A DNA stretch of 64,000 bases from Ottelia alismoides (GCA_037367405.1 JAZKJV010000606.1:402934-466933), one strand, 5' to 3'. Numbered from the stretch's first letter, positions 21,684 to 34,072 are shown. The notes: generated by a model from the letters alone, not told the origin. Numbers and translations are program-made.

Positions 21684-23761
21684 GTTCCCGACCTACGATT
21701 TTGCCTCATATCCAGTTCTCAACAGGATAGAGAGGGATACAATCTGATGTTTGGCAACAAAAGATGCAAGATCAACAAGGGCTCTTTCTCTTATCATGGC
21801 CAAAGGTAGGTTGTGTTGCATGCTCTACAAGACTCGGGTGAAGGTCATGGATGGCAGCCTACATACTAGTGAAGCTGACACGTCGAATTTCTGGTATCGT
21901 CGGCTCAGACACATGAGCCAAAAGAACTTACAACTTTTGAGCGGGAAGGAGTTGATACCACATCACAGTGACATAATGTTGTCACCTTGTGACTCATGTG
22001 AGATTGAAAAGAACAAGAGTGCACCTTTTAAGACCATATTAAAGGTGAAGGAAGACCTTCTGCAGTTGATACACTCCGATGTGTGTGGCTCCATGGATAC
22101 AACGTCTTTGGGAGGAAACAAGTATTTTATGACCTTCATTGACGATGTATCAAGGAAGGTGTGGGTTTATATGTTGAGGATGAAGGATCAAGTATTTGAT
22201 TGCTTCAGGAAACTTCATGCCATGGTGGAGCGTGAGACATGCAAAGTATTGAAGTGTTTGCGCAAGGACAATAGAGGGGAATACACCTCTTACGGTTTCT
22301 AGAGCTACTGTATAGAGCACAGGATCAGGCATGAAAGGACAGAGCCCAGCACACCCCAACACAATGGTGTCGTTGAACGGATGAATATGACCATTGTGGA
22401 GAGAGCTCGCTGCATGCTAAAGACAGCAAAGTTGCCCAAGACATTTTGGACTGAGGCGGTTCAAACTGCTCGCCACTTGATTAATCGATCTCCATCTGTT
22501 TCCTTGAATTTTCAGGTCCCTGAGCACATTTGATCTAGGAAAGATCCCTTATATGCTCACATGAGTCTGTTCGGATGCAAAGCTTATGCATTTATACGAA
22601 AGGAACATAGGAAGAAGCTTGATGACAAGGTAGTGTCATGCATTTTTGTTGACTATGGAGATCAGGAGTTGGGATACTAACTTTGAATCCAAAGAAGAAG
22701 ACCGTCACTAGGAATAGAAATGTGATTTTCTATGAGAAACATACTTTGCTGAGGATGATAGTGGTGATGGTGACTCAGATGGTATTGCTATGGATGATAA
22801 CAAATGATGAGGACTCAGATCCTTCACCAATACTAGGTACATATGGAGAAGATGCACAGCCAGAACAGCATGAGCCAGATGCAGACTCCCCTGTTGCGGG
22901 TCCAGGGGATCCTGGGCAGGGGGAGAAACATCATCAAGAAGCAAATGCAGTAGAGCCTTAGGTCAGGAGATCTAGGAGGGCACATCAATCATCATCTCGC
23001 TATCCTACTTCCCAGTACATAATGCTGACTGATCATGATGAGCCATGCACTTTTGAGAAGGCACAAAAAGCATAAGGAGAGAGATCATTGGAAAATTACA
23101 ATGAATGAAGAGATGCAGTCTCTAAAGAAAAATCATACATATGATCTTATCGAGCTTCCTACAGGTAAGAGAGCGTTGAAGAACAAATCATCTACAAGAT
23201 GAAGATAGATGATGGTGGCAATCGACTAAAGCAAAAGGCCATATTAGTTGTGAAAGGGTTCAACTAGAAAGAGGGTGTAGACTATGATGAGATCTTCTCA
23301 CCAGGTGTGAAGATGAATTCTGTAGGAGTGGTGCTAGGTCTTGTTGTAAGCCTAGACCTTGAGCTGGAGCAGATGGATGTGAAGATAGCTTTTCTTCACA
23401 GTGATCTGAAGGAAGAGATCTACATGGAGCATCCATAGGGATATCACGAGAAAGGGAAAGATCGCATGGTTTGCATATTGAGGAAGAGTCTCTATGGCTT
23501 GAAGCAAGCTCCTAGACAGTGGTACTTGAAGTTTGATGCCTTCATGATGAAGCAGAACTTCAAAAGGACTACAATGGATCCATGTGTGTACGTTGGACGT
23601 CTTCCCAATGGCATGTTCACTATCCTGTTGATCTATGAGGATGACATGCTTATAGTTGGTCATGATCTCAGTTTGATTACAAAGCTCACAAGGGAACTCT
23701 TCAGGGTATTTGAGATGAAGGATTTGGGCAAGGCAAGCAACATACTTGGGATGCAGATCAC
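21684..23761 (+). pseudogene. Copia pol remnant: pre-integrase, integrase, RT N-terminal part (element C)
   Basis: Pieces in shifting frames show VPDLRFCLISS at the junction, the pre-integrase region (FWYRRLRHMSQKNL, then CDSCEIEKN), the integrase core (LIHSDVCGSMDT, GGNKYFMTFIDDVSRK, GEYTS, TPQHNGVVERMN), and RT motifs (QMDVKIAFLHSDL, SLYGLKQAPRQWY, and YEDDMLIVG in place of the usual YVDD). There are several stops, for example after GEYTSYGF near 22300 and after the FN of the RT fingers near 23266, and frameshifts near 21790 and 22680. It is not functional. The last bases, atcac at 23757-23761, are the left target duplication of D. Confidence 0.88.
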
Positions 23762-26700
23762 TGATGTATGCACAGTTCATCATCTTTATTCTATCATTTT
23801 GGCATCAAAAACCTTAGCAAATGCCAGTAAATAGCATTAATTCATGCATTTTAGCATTCTTGCATATGTGTGTAAATATTGTATAAAATGCGGTTTTTAA
23901 AGCCAAAATTATAGAATAAATAAAAGAAAAGAAAAAGAATAAAATATTGTAAATATTTTATGTCCCGAAACCCCGAGACTTAGGCATCCCGATGACTAGG
24001 TCGACCAGGAATAAAGTAGGGGGAGATAAGGTCAAAAATACAGTATAAATACCTACGATTCTATTCATTCTTTATTCATTTTTGAACCTATTTTTGGTTT
24101 TACTTTTTATACGTCAAATAAAGAAACTTTGTACATGAAAGTTGTAGATAATTTAATAAATAAAAAAACAAAATTGATTTCACAGAAAAATAATGTACAG
24201 ATAAAAAGTTATGGTCTAAATAAGAATCCAGAATCTCAACTTCCCAGACCTGTATCTCACAAATGAAAACTCCAAATGCAGCATATTCACCTTTAATTGT
24301 ATATAGAATAAAATTAGCTATTTAATGGCGGTGGTTTCGCATTTGGCGGAGCTACGGTTTGAAAGTTGAGTTTTGGATCCTCATTGTATACTTGTACAGA
24401 TTAAAATATTCAATTTATTATTTATTCATTATTTTTATCTTTTTATATTTTTATAATGTTGTAAATATTATTTATAATATATATGTGCATTAAAATCAGA
24501 ATAAAAACCTAAAGAAAACTCAAAATAAAAATAAACATATATAGATCATACAGGTATCATACCTATATGTATACCTATACAATACAGTCTTATATTTTAT
24601 TAAATATACAAAACATATCAGAAAAATAGAACAAAAATATATTCGTGTATAAAAAAGTATTTTATGATTTTATAAAATAATAAATAAAAATTATAAAATT
24701 TAAATACACAAAATAAAAATAAAATGCTAAAACACATAGGTATTATACCTATATAGGGCTAAAAAGTAAACGCATGAAAATATACCTCATAAAATAAATT
24801 AAAAATCATAATAAAATACTACAAAAAATAATGAATATTTTTTATTTTATAATCATTATTTAATTCGGCTTATTTCTATTTTTAAATGAATTAACAAAAT
24901 AATAATCGGGGATTTTTCCTGGTTGGTCCACGTGGACCAACCAGGAGGCGTCAACAGTTGACCCCAGTCAACTGGTCTCCCTTCCCCATGTGCTGCGTCA
25001 GAAGTTGGTTTTTGAGCCAACTTCTTGGCTTTTTCGCGGCTGACCCTTGCACTCTTTCGTGATGAGTCCTTCTGCAAATACGAACCTCGATCCTTGGTCT
25101 ACCCCGCCTTGCGATTATTTTGGGCCGAGGATCACTACAGTGCTCGAGGCGCCTTGATCTTTGGAGCACTTTGGTCAGGGGTCAAACCAGATATAACGAC
25201 CCCCCCACTTTGAATTTGATTTTTGAGTCCCTTCGGTCCACCCCTCGTCGCCACCTTCGTGCTCCCGAGCTTCCTGGAGGTGACAGCTCCACCGCAAGCC
25301 CTTCAACCAAGGCGATAGAGGTCGGAGGCGTCTCCAGCACCTCCCGCAAAGTCCGGCGGTTGAGGTACCTTTCTCCCTCTGGCTCCAGCCATTGAGGGCC
25401 GCTTCACCCATTTCGGTTTCGCCCATTAGCTTAGCCGTAGTCTTAGGAACATTAGCCCCCAAGAAATTTCGAGTTTCCTCGATTCATCCGCTCAACTCCA
25501 CCGCCTCGCCGGAGCGCAACTCCGGCCGAGACCCATCCCACCGCTTCGCGCCGCCTCTTCGCCTCCGCGGGGTCCATGCAACTTGCCCTGGGCCCTTTCA
25601 CGTTATTTTGCAGGTCAACGCGCTTTGAATAGCGCCTGGGCGCTATTTTGGCGCTCGTCGGAGTTCAGCCGAGCCCCTCATCTCCGCCGATCTCTTGCGA
25701 GCAACCCGGCCATCGCCGGGCTCTTTTGAAGCACCCAGAAGGAAGACGAGACCTTGGGGATCCTCCAGCCGAATTTTGAAGCCACGAACGCTACCGGAGG
25801 AGGAGCAGCATCTCGGAGAACTTCGGCTCGTCGGAGTTCTTCCGCGGTTCATCCTCCTTGCGCATGCGCCGTCGGATCGTGGAGGAGGCCCAGATTGCAC
25901 CGCAGCCGTAGGATCTTCGAGAGCCTCAACCGTCCGATCTATCGAGATCCATCTAATCCCAGCCGTCCACGAGCGAAACGTCATCGAGCCCGGAGAAGCC
26001 GCCACGTGGATAAGTGGCGCGGCCCACACCGCTGGATCGCGTCTCGCCACCGACCGTTGGATCCGCGCCACGCGTCATCAGCGCCCGCTCCGCCGTTGGA
26101 TCGCGAGTCGAGGGTATTTTGCATCTAAGCACCCGCACATTTTGTATTTACTTTTTAGTCTAAAAACTTTCGTATGTAGTGTAAAAAGTTTTGTAAACTT
26201 TGCAAAAACACCCCCGAACTTATTTTATTTACACTTAGGTCCTCCGCCACGTCACCTCACGTGACCTGTACACGTGAGGTGCGGGCTTTTTGCACAGAGG
26301 CCCTCGGTCTTTTTAGTATTTCGTGTTAGTCCCAGAACTTCTATATTGAGTGTTAAACTTTTGGAAATTTTGCATGTGAAACCCTGGGTTTTGGAATATT
26401 ACTTTTCAGTCCTTGCCAGGCGCGTGCGAGTCACACGCCCTGGTGGGAAAATTGCGCCGACGCCCCTGCGGGTTTTATCTTTAGTTTTTGGTCCTGTAAA
26501 TTAAATATTCAGTTCAAATTTTTGTGGAAAATTGCATGTATGCCCCTGGATGTTCTGATAATTGCACTTATACCCCTGTCAGGCCTGATTAATGTTTGGA
26601 TGCTTGTTGTAATTATTTAAGCTACCATTCTGCCTCCATAAATTCCACAAAAATTAACTTAGACTCCTGTCAACTTGCATTTGCACGCCATATTTTTGAA

Positions 26701-27638
26701 TTACATTTTTATCGCATTTTACATTTATTAAAAATAAAAAACATGCATTTATTTCTCTGTTTGCATTAGAAAATACATAAAAATTATAAAAACCTTTTGA
26801 AAAATTCCATAAAAATTCCCTACTGTCTATTTTAGCCTATTTTAGTGTCAGCCCAAAAATCACTAAAATCTCAAAAGAAAAACCTCAAAAATTCAAAAAT
26901 ACATAAAAACTTCAAAAAAATCTAAAAATTCTTAGAAAAATCCAAAAATTGCAAACTCTGGTCCTCTGTGTTCTTTATTTAATCATCTGTATTTGAAAAT
27001 TAATTTGGGAAAATTTTGACAGTATTTGCTATTTTTCTTTCCCATTTTAAACTCCGCCAGAAATTTTGTGCACTGTTTGCTTTATTTTAGTTTTTAAAAA
27101 TACCAAAAACACCTTGACAAATACCCAAAAATCACAAAAATAGTAAAAAATTATAAAAATTCTAAAAAGATTTTGTCTCTGAATTTTTTGCTATTTTAGC
27201 ACATTTTTATAAATAGTTTATCTTCCCTTTTATTACATTGTCCTTATATTCCAATATTGAAAAAATATATAAAATATAAAATTATAAAAATCAGAAAATT
27301 AAAAATCAAAATACAAAATCAAAAATCAAATAAAAAAATAAAATTAAAAACCCACAAAAATCTTTATTTGCTTGCATAGTGTAGACATCACTCACACATA
27401 CACAGACACACATTTGATTGCTCTACCTTGTTTGCTCCCTGTGTTCGAACTCTCTGCATACTTGCTCGCTATACATTTTGTGCAGAGTTAAAAATAAATT
27501 TTAACTCCACATTTATTTCTAAATGTTGATCTGTAGTGTGGGTTATTTGTTGATTAATTTCATAGTTGATTGGTCAACACTTCGACTGTGTTCCCGCCTT
27601 GTGTGGAATACAAGACCGATCGATTTTTAGAATTATCG
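23762..27638 (+). repeat. 5' LTR of element D
   Basis: A 3.88-kb LTR. The tip reads TGATGTATGC where the 3' copy has TGATGAATCC, and the end reads ATTATCG where the 3' copy has ATTATCA. It contains palindrome ATAGGTAT/ATACCTAT at 24736-24752, the perfect G-box palindrome at 24917-24946, and a GC-rich zone at about 24950-26120 with repeated CCGTCCGATC and CCGTTGGATC. In one stretch of about 165 bp near 24241-24410 I count seven differences from the 3' LTR. Confidence 0.92.
24917..24946. promoter_or_regulatory. 30-bp perfect palindrome with central G-box (element D 5' LTR)
   Basis: This is the same palindrome as at 19044-19073, centred on CACGTG between 24931 and 24932. It marks the border between the AT-rich first part and the GC-rich part of the LTR. 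Confidence 0.75.
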
Positions 27639-27640
27639 AA

Positions 27641-27658
27641 TGGAGTCGTTGCCGGGGA
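27641..27658 (+). promoter_or_regulatory. Primer binding site of element D (tRNA-Asp type)
   Basis: TGGAGTCGTTGCCGGGGA starts two bases after the LTR end and matches the tRNA-Asp 3' complement at 16 of 18 positions. Confidence 0.85.
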
Positions 27659-29407
27659 ACAACAACGAGTAGTTTATCTTTTTGTCTGTCTGTGTTTGTT
27701 GTCTACCATAGCTGTATTTTATCTCTCTTTCATTTCTGATATATAATGTTGAGCTTTCTGACCATTCTTTTCTTGTCTTCTTGCGAGGGACCGCAGAACA
27801 AGGCGGATCGCCTAGGTGACCCGAAGCAACCTTGGGAGGCGGAGGCGGCTATTCTTTAGCCAAGCCGGCAGGAGAGAGCAGGAAGAGTGAGAGAGAGTGG
27901 TAGATTAGTTGCATTTTATTTCTGTGAGAGAGTGACTTTTATAATTTGTAATAATACAGGACTCAGGACTTGGACATTCAGACTATCGGGCCTAATTTCC
28001 GGGTGTTTGTTCACCCGGGGGCTCACCGCGGATTTTGACGAGTTTTTCACCGCTGTCATTTTCCGGATTTGTTTTCATTTTTCATTTCTTTTGTGGATTG
28101 AGCCCTTAGTTTTAGGCATGCTTGATCGATTAAATTAGGTCCAAACACACTAATAACCTTTGCATGTACCTATAGTTCGTACTTGGACTTAGTTTAAACA
28201 GTTAGCTCCCTTTCTTAGATCCGATGCGCCGCGAGCCCTCCCCATCAAGCGCTACTCCTGAACTCGATGTGTCGAGAAGAGGAGGGGGGGTCTAGACCGG
28301 ACTCTTAGGATCGACGATCTGTGGTTGACTTGTGGTTCTTCACGCTAGCAGTTGCCTATCTTAGGACGATTTCCGCCTTGCATATCGGCATATAGATTAG
28401 GTTTATAAATTTCTGCCTTGCATCCCGCATGGAGAGAGCTGGGATTCGCTGTAAGTCTTCTTACTTTGCATCACAAAGGTGAGATTTCCATCTTTGTGTC
28501 GACTTGCACGGCTTTTCCGACTCTATTCTCCCTCTGTTTTTGGACAAAGTAGGATCAAGAAAACACAAAAATCGTTAGGCGCTTGTTTGAATCTACTCAA
28601 AAGAAGCGATAACACCAAAAAAATTAAAAAAGGGACTGCTAAGAAAACCTTGACCAAAAATAAAATTGGTAATTGGATTCATTGATTGGGGAGAGTAACA
28701 CCCTCACTTGTTTTCAGGTTGCATGGGAAGGTTTCCTTCCAAGTGAGGTGAGCGCTTCGTAAGGATTAGAGCCAAAATCCCAGCTTGTGGCTGCCTTGTG
28801 TATCGCCTGGATTTCCGAAGTATTGACGCTTCTATCGTACGTGGACGAGTAGGGATTGGTCGCCATTGGTGACTCTCTATTGTGTAGAGCATCGACCTTG
28901 TCCGAAGTATCGAGCCTAAGCCACGCCTTCACGGGGGTGTCTGTCTCATCGTCTCGCGTCCAAGTAGGTTCTTGCACGCTCACGGGTGATTCCGTTGCAA
29001 GCGAGTTCCGAAGTATCGGTTTCGCCTATTGGCTTCCTCTCTTATTCTTTGGCTGAGTAGGGATCCAGGAAGGGTTACAAGGACCTCAAAAAGCGCAAGC
29101 TACAGGTTACACAGGAGGAGGACAAGTATGGGATACTCTTCTGGCGGTACTCTCTCCTTTAGGTGTAGCACTCTAAGGACTCGTGAAAAGATTAATTCCT
29201 GAATTCAAGCTAAAACTGACAAGATAAAAGCCGAACCTTCATGGCTTCATGTGTTGAGTTGGTGAATTCACCCCTGTCTTGTGTTTGATTGCTAGTTCTA
29301 TCTAAGGTCAAGATCAAAAACACAACACAATTGTGCGCAATTTTGCTTCTCATTCCTTCCTTCTTCCTTCTTCTTCTGTATCCACTCTTCTCTTCCCAAT
29401 AATCAAG
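27659..29407 (+). other. 5' leader of element D
   Basis: No gene is seen. A block at 28226-28304 matches the leader of B, and a stretch with GCATCCCGCATGGAGA near 28420 matches the leader of E. A splice-like pair exists: AAAG/GTGAGA with GT at 28479, and TTGTTTTCAG/G with AG at 28716-28717. At 29221-29265 a short hairpin (AGCC and GGCT arms) lies in a context shared with B and E, about 140 bp before the gag start. Confidence 0.6.
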
Positions 29408-30925
29408 ATGATGGGACGGAGATCTCTTAGGCCGACTTTGTCGGCACTGCTATCCAGCACTCCTCCTTATTCATCTAGGACTACCTCGGAGAGTCCGCTC
29501 TCCGAGCCTGAGTTTACCTCCACCCTGTTCCCCCTCGATCGCCCTTCTCATTCTCCTTCCATCAGTCCAAGAGTGTCAGAATTTACTACATCACAGAGTT
29601 CAGATCATTCGACAGCACCTAAGATGGCCTCCTTTGCTTTTTCAGAGAATCCCGAGATGGCTGACAGAGGCGAGCATCCTGATGATCATGAGCACCCTCA
29701 ATACTACATTAATCAAGTCGCCATCAACAATTCACTTCTTGCATCCCTGGAGACCATGCAGAGGCAGATTCGTGACCAGGGTACCTTCATGGGAGATCTG
29801 ATGAGAGAAATTGCTCAGATGAGAGAAAACCGACATGGAGGCGGTGGCGGTGGAGGAGGAGGACCTGATGCAGGAGGAGGTGATCCAGACGCTGAGAGAC
29901 CACCACAGACCATCATGAGGGAATTGCACAACCCAGCTGCATCCCTCACTCACCGTTGGATCAGACTCCCACCGATCCATGGAGATTTCGAGCTTCGGCC
30001 CCACACAATTCAGCTTCTACCCAAATTTCATGGGTTGCCGACCGAAGAGCCACACCTCCACCTCCAAGAATTCGAGATGATATGCAGCACCATCCATGAC
30101 AGGTTGATGACTGAGGACACAATCAAGATGATCGCCTTCCCGTTCTCATTGGTTGACAGAGCAGCATATTTGCTCAAACACCTTGGGCGATTCATCGACA
30201 CTTGGGCAGATCTTCGGACCGCATACTTGAAGAAGTACTATCCTCTCGGCCGGACCAATGCAGCCAGAGCCATGATCAGTAATTTTGTCGTGATCCCGAA
30301 TGAACAATTCCATGAAGCTTGGGATTGATTTCGAGAGCTCATCGATCGGTGTCCACATCATGATATATCCAAGCCCAATCTGGTTCAAAGTTTCTTCTGT
30401 GGGCTGACACCGGAGCTGCAGGGGCTTGTCAACGCCTCTTGCGGTGGATCATATTTCTCCAAGGGTGAAGACGACGTCTAGGCCATCTATGAAGGCATGG
30501 CAGAAAATTCAACTGTGATGACCCAAGCCAGAGTCTACACACAACAAAAGCCACCTCAGGGAGGAGGATCATTCCATAGGATCGCCCGCATCGATGCCGG
30601 TCCCAACGCTTCGTCGGTAGCCGCAGCCCAAGCCGAATCAGCCGCAGCCGACATGGGAATCATCAGCGAAAAGTTGGACCGCGTGGAGATCCTCGAGAAG
30701 AAGCAGAACCAAGATCTTGCCCAGATGGACCTTCCCACCAAAACCATGAGTGACCTAAAGACTCAAATTCTATGCATTCAGGAGGCACAGTCACATACTC
30801 CGCAGCCTCCCAGGTCACGGGCCGATCCGAGCAGTAGCAGCTCTACCCAGCCCTCTGCCTCACATAGACAAGTCAACCACATTCAGGCAGAGCCGGTCCA
30901 GTTGCTACAGTATTACCCAGCACAG
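29408..30925 (+). pseudogene. gag, N-terminal and capsid part (element D)
   Basis: The start is chosen at ATG 29408 (MMGRRSLRP), since codons upstream in frame offer no ATG and the leader hairpin spacing matches B and E. A Ser/Pro-rich region is followed by a Gly-rich run (about 29840-29880) and the retrotransposon gag domain: PTEEPHLHLQEFEMIC, IKMIAFPFSLVDRAAYLL, WADLRTAYLKKYYP, CPHHDISKPNLVQSFFCGL. The latter motif is typical of Athila-type capsids. Two in-frame stops (30326-30328 TGA, 30479-30481 TAG) break it. A coiled-coil-like stretch follows near 30660-30760. Element E interrupts the frame at 30925; cacag at 30921-30925 is its target duplication. Confidence 0.85.
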
Positions 30926-31785
30926 TGATGAATCTCGTATTCATCACTCTAAATCTCATTTATTAAGCTCAAATCCCTCAAAATCAATAGCATTCTGGCA
31001 TCTATTTTGCATAATTAGCATTCATGCATGTTTTCATAAGAATGGCATTTTAGCACAAAAATCTGCATAAAATAAGAAGCCAAAAATCCAAGCCAAAATG
31101 ACCTGTAAATAGCCTAACTTCCCAGATTTTTTAACACATTCATGCTAACTCCGAATGACTCAAAACTACTTCCACTGTGTACATATCACTAACAAGAATA
31201 AAAGAAAAATACAAAAAAAATAACTAACCCAAATAAGTGGACCAAAAACCCAAACCCTAATTTCAGGATTTTCGGACTAAAAGCCACATATCTTCTCCAT
31301 CCAGTGTCCGATTTAATCCTACTCACTTTTGAACTAATGTGCATTCAATTACCTTCAAAACAGGACCAAGTTCAAGTGAATCGGAGCTCATATGTGAAAG
31401 TTGGGTTTTGGGCCTCTTTTATACATTGTATATTTTCGCGGTTTTTGACCTTGTATTTTATATATTTTCTTAATCAATAAAAATTCAAAAAAAATTAGAA
31501 TTAAGTGTTTTTTATTTACCTTTGATTTTTCCATATTTTTTCCGGATGTTTATCTTGGTTAAAAATGACATAAAAATTATAAAACCCAAAAATCAAGGTA
31601 TTCTATGTACATGGGATACCCCAAAAATTTACTTTGTGTAAATGATCGATTTTGGTTTTGATGTCTTCATGAAAGTTGTAGATCTCATCGAGACGAGCAA
31701 CTTTCGTGAAGAAACTTTTTTGATCCGAGGTCGTTTACTATTTTTTATCGAATTTACAGAATCTTTTAGAATCGAATTTTCTGGT

Positions 31786-31824
31786 GCTGACACGTGGCAG
31801 CACCTGGTGCCGCCATGTGTCAGC
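31786..31824. promoter_or_regulatory. Inverted repeat with G-box arms (element E 5' LTR)
   Basis: Two 13-base arms, GCTGACACGTGGC and its complement, enclose a 13-base loop that is itself partly palindromic (GCACCTGGTGC). This copy has one arm mismatch; the 3' LTR copy at 40386-40424 is perfect. Both arms carry an ACGTG core. Confidence 0.7.
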
Positions 31825-31877
31825 TATTTTTGGTATTATTATATCTTCGTAATAAATAAAAAAAATAAAATAAAAGG

Positions 31878-31955
31878 AAGCACGTGCGTCGCACGTGCCT
31901 CCCCAGGCACGTGCTCCGCACGTGCCTCCACCGGCCCCTTTTTTCCGCCACGTGT
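31878..31955. promoter_or_regulatory. G-box cluster (element E 5' LTR)
   Basis: CACGTG occurs at 31881, 31892, 31908, 31919 and 31949, mostly as GCACGTGC, about 240-310 bp upstream of the TATA-like box. The equivalent cluster in the 3' LTR is at 40478-40555. Such clusters bind plant bZIP or bHLH factors; a role in LTR transcription is inferred. Confidence 0.65.
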
Positions 31956-32190
31956 CGCAATCAGGGACCGTCCGATCAAGCGCGATCGGACGGCCCCTGC
32001 TCGTCTTCCTCCTCCGAACCCCCTTTCCCAATACCACCGTCGCGCCGCCCCCGCGATTTTCGCCGCGCATCCCGCAAATCTCGCGCCGCCAATCGCATCC
32101 CCTTCAGATCTCCATCTCCGATTCCAAATCCCATCTCCGATCGTCCTCAATCCCGCCGATCCCCTTCCATCTCCGGCCAAACCCCCCTGC

Positions 32191-32198
32191 TATTTAAA
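32191..32198 (+). promoter_or_regulatory. Probable TATA box of element E 5' LTR
   Basis: TATTTAAA stands in a CT-rich context downstream of the G-box cluster and is followed by a C-rich stretch with CA dinucleotides where transcription could start near 32220. The counterpart in the 3' LTR is at 40791. This is inferred from sequence only. Confidence 0.5.
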
Positions 32199-34054
32199 CC
32201 CATCGCCGCCCTCGTCACACACCATCCGCCGATAGCCCAATCGTCGAGGAGGAGCCGGTGGTGACAGCACCCCTCCTCCTCCTTCAATCCGGCGAGGTCC
32301 GAGGTCTGCCCAACCTCGCTGCAACACGGCAAGCTCCGCTCCGCCGCCTGCTTCGCTCCGGCCGACGCCGTTGAGCCAACGACGCTCCACCGTTCGACTA
32401 CCATCGACAACACCCATCACCGCCTCGATTCTATCTTCATCGACGACAACCGCCACTCCAACGCCTCCTCCGCCTGGGCAGCCTTCGACACAGTACCTTC
32501 TCCGACAAACCGCCACGACAGCGACCCTCCGCCGCACTCGCTCTGCTCCGACCTTCACGCCTTCGAGCCAACGCGCCATTATCTCCGCTTCGCCGCCATC
32601 GCCGTTCATCTTCTCCGACAAACTCCGCCAACGCATCTCCGAAGCGTCAACGACTTCATCGCCACCGCTTCCTCGACGACCGCCGGCCGTGTGTCGGCCC
32701 TGGGGCTCCTTCTTCTCCACCACGCCAGGAGCCACCGGAGCTCTGCTGCTGGTCGACGCCCCCGCCACTCCGCCTTCTCCTCCACCTGCATCGCCTCGCT
32801 ACGCCGCCACCTCGACGCCACCACGCCACCGGCATCGCCTCGCCCTCCACCACCGCACCGCCGGGGCTCGAGGCCCGAGACCCCCACACGTGAGGCGCAC
32901 GTGCGTGGGGGAACTTCCCCAGCAAGCAGACCCAGGGGCACGTGCTCCGCACGTACTCCTTTGGGCAAATTACAGAAGAAACCCCGGAGTTTCCCCTATT
33001 CGCAGTCCAGTCCCCGCCCCCAGAGGGCACGTGCCACGCACGTGTCCTTCTGGGAAAATTGCAGAAACCCCCCTCCTTTTCTTGGTAATTGCTCTTAAGT
33101 CCCCCCTGCAGCTTGAGATTTATTTATAATATTTGCATTTGTATCCCTGTGTTCCCTCGTATATTTGGACCTTTTCTCTACATTATTTTATTATCAAAAA
33201 ATAGCATGATGTTGGTTAATTGACTCTCTACACTTTGACATACTGCGGGTATTTTTCTGGTTGACGGTTAATTACTAAATAATTGTTTTGTGAAAATTGG
33301 TGTATTTTACCCATTCTCTTCTCTAAAATTGATAAGTGACTAACCGTTGCTCTAAAAATTCTCGAAAAATCACATCTTATAGAGTTAATTATTCTTAACA
33401 TTGTGCCCAAAAAGATTTGCATTTGCATGCATATTTTGTCCTATAAAAATCATTTTGCACATTTTAGTATTTAATTTTTAATAGACATTAAAACCCACAT
33501 TTTCAAGGTTTAGGATTTTTCTGAGATCCGTCACCTAGTGATAGATCTCAGATAATTTTGATCCTTGAAAATAAGTAGGTTTGATATTTATTAAAATTAA
33601 ATATTGAAATTCATTTTTGTTTGCATTTTAAAAATCCATAAAAAATTCATATTGCATCCAAAAAAATCCAAAAAAATTACAGTACATCCATTTCCTTATA
33701 GTTTACATTGTGGCCAAGTTTCGTATTTTTCGGACATCATTTGAACGTAATTTACATTTTAGTCCCTAAAATAAGGCCAAATTTGCATTTTGCATACTTT
33801 ATTGCATTGAAAATTCCAAAAAAAAGACCGCCTCGAAAACCGAACTCGAACTTTGATAGATTTAATTCTAGGTTGTTCCTTTGCCTCCTTGTGATCGACC
33901 TTGGGACTTGCCCAAGTAAAATAAACATAAAACCACGAAATTAAAAATTGAATAAATTATTTGTGGTATTTTCTTGACCGTTTCCGATTGCCGCCTACAA
34001 CGCACAACACGATAAAAACAACTTATTAAAAGCAGCATTTACGGATACGTCAGA

Positions 34055-34072
34055 TGGCGCCGTTGCCGGGGA
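34055..34072 (+). promoter_or_regulatory. Primer binding site of element E (tRNA-Asp)
   Basis: TGGCGCCGTTGCCGGGGA, two bases after the LTR end, is a perfect 18-base complement of the plant tRNA-Asp 3' end. Confidence 0.93.

Larger units (their letters stand above)
30926..34052 (+). repeat. 5' LTR of element E
   Basis: TGATGAATCTCG to GGATACGTCA, 3127 bp. The tip is a perfect 8-base inverted repeat (TGATGAAT with ATTCATCA). It carries six CACGTG sites between 31791 and 31954, a likely TATA box at 32191, and a CCG-rich stretch at about 31960-33060. Long ORFs in that stretch look like a by-product of base composition. Confidence 0.95.

Noticed and set aside
25695..26264. ORFs in GC-rich LTR zones (25695-26264, 52325-52825, 5814-6544, 15515-16165, 19585-20052, 57370-57669)
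   Set aside because: They show no domain, overlap each other on both strands, and end at different places in the paired LTR copies.
32371..33129. Long ORF in the GC-rich part of the E 5' LTR (and its counterpart at 40858-41688)
   Set aside because: The translation is Ser/Pro/Thr/Arg low complexity, other frames on both strands are also open, and the two LTR copies differ by frame-changing indels. It is a result of CCG-rich composition.
34055..34072. tRNA-Asp gene fragment
   Set aside because: Only the 18-base complement of the tRNA 3' end is present, which is the primer binding site.
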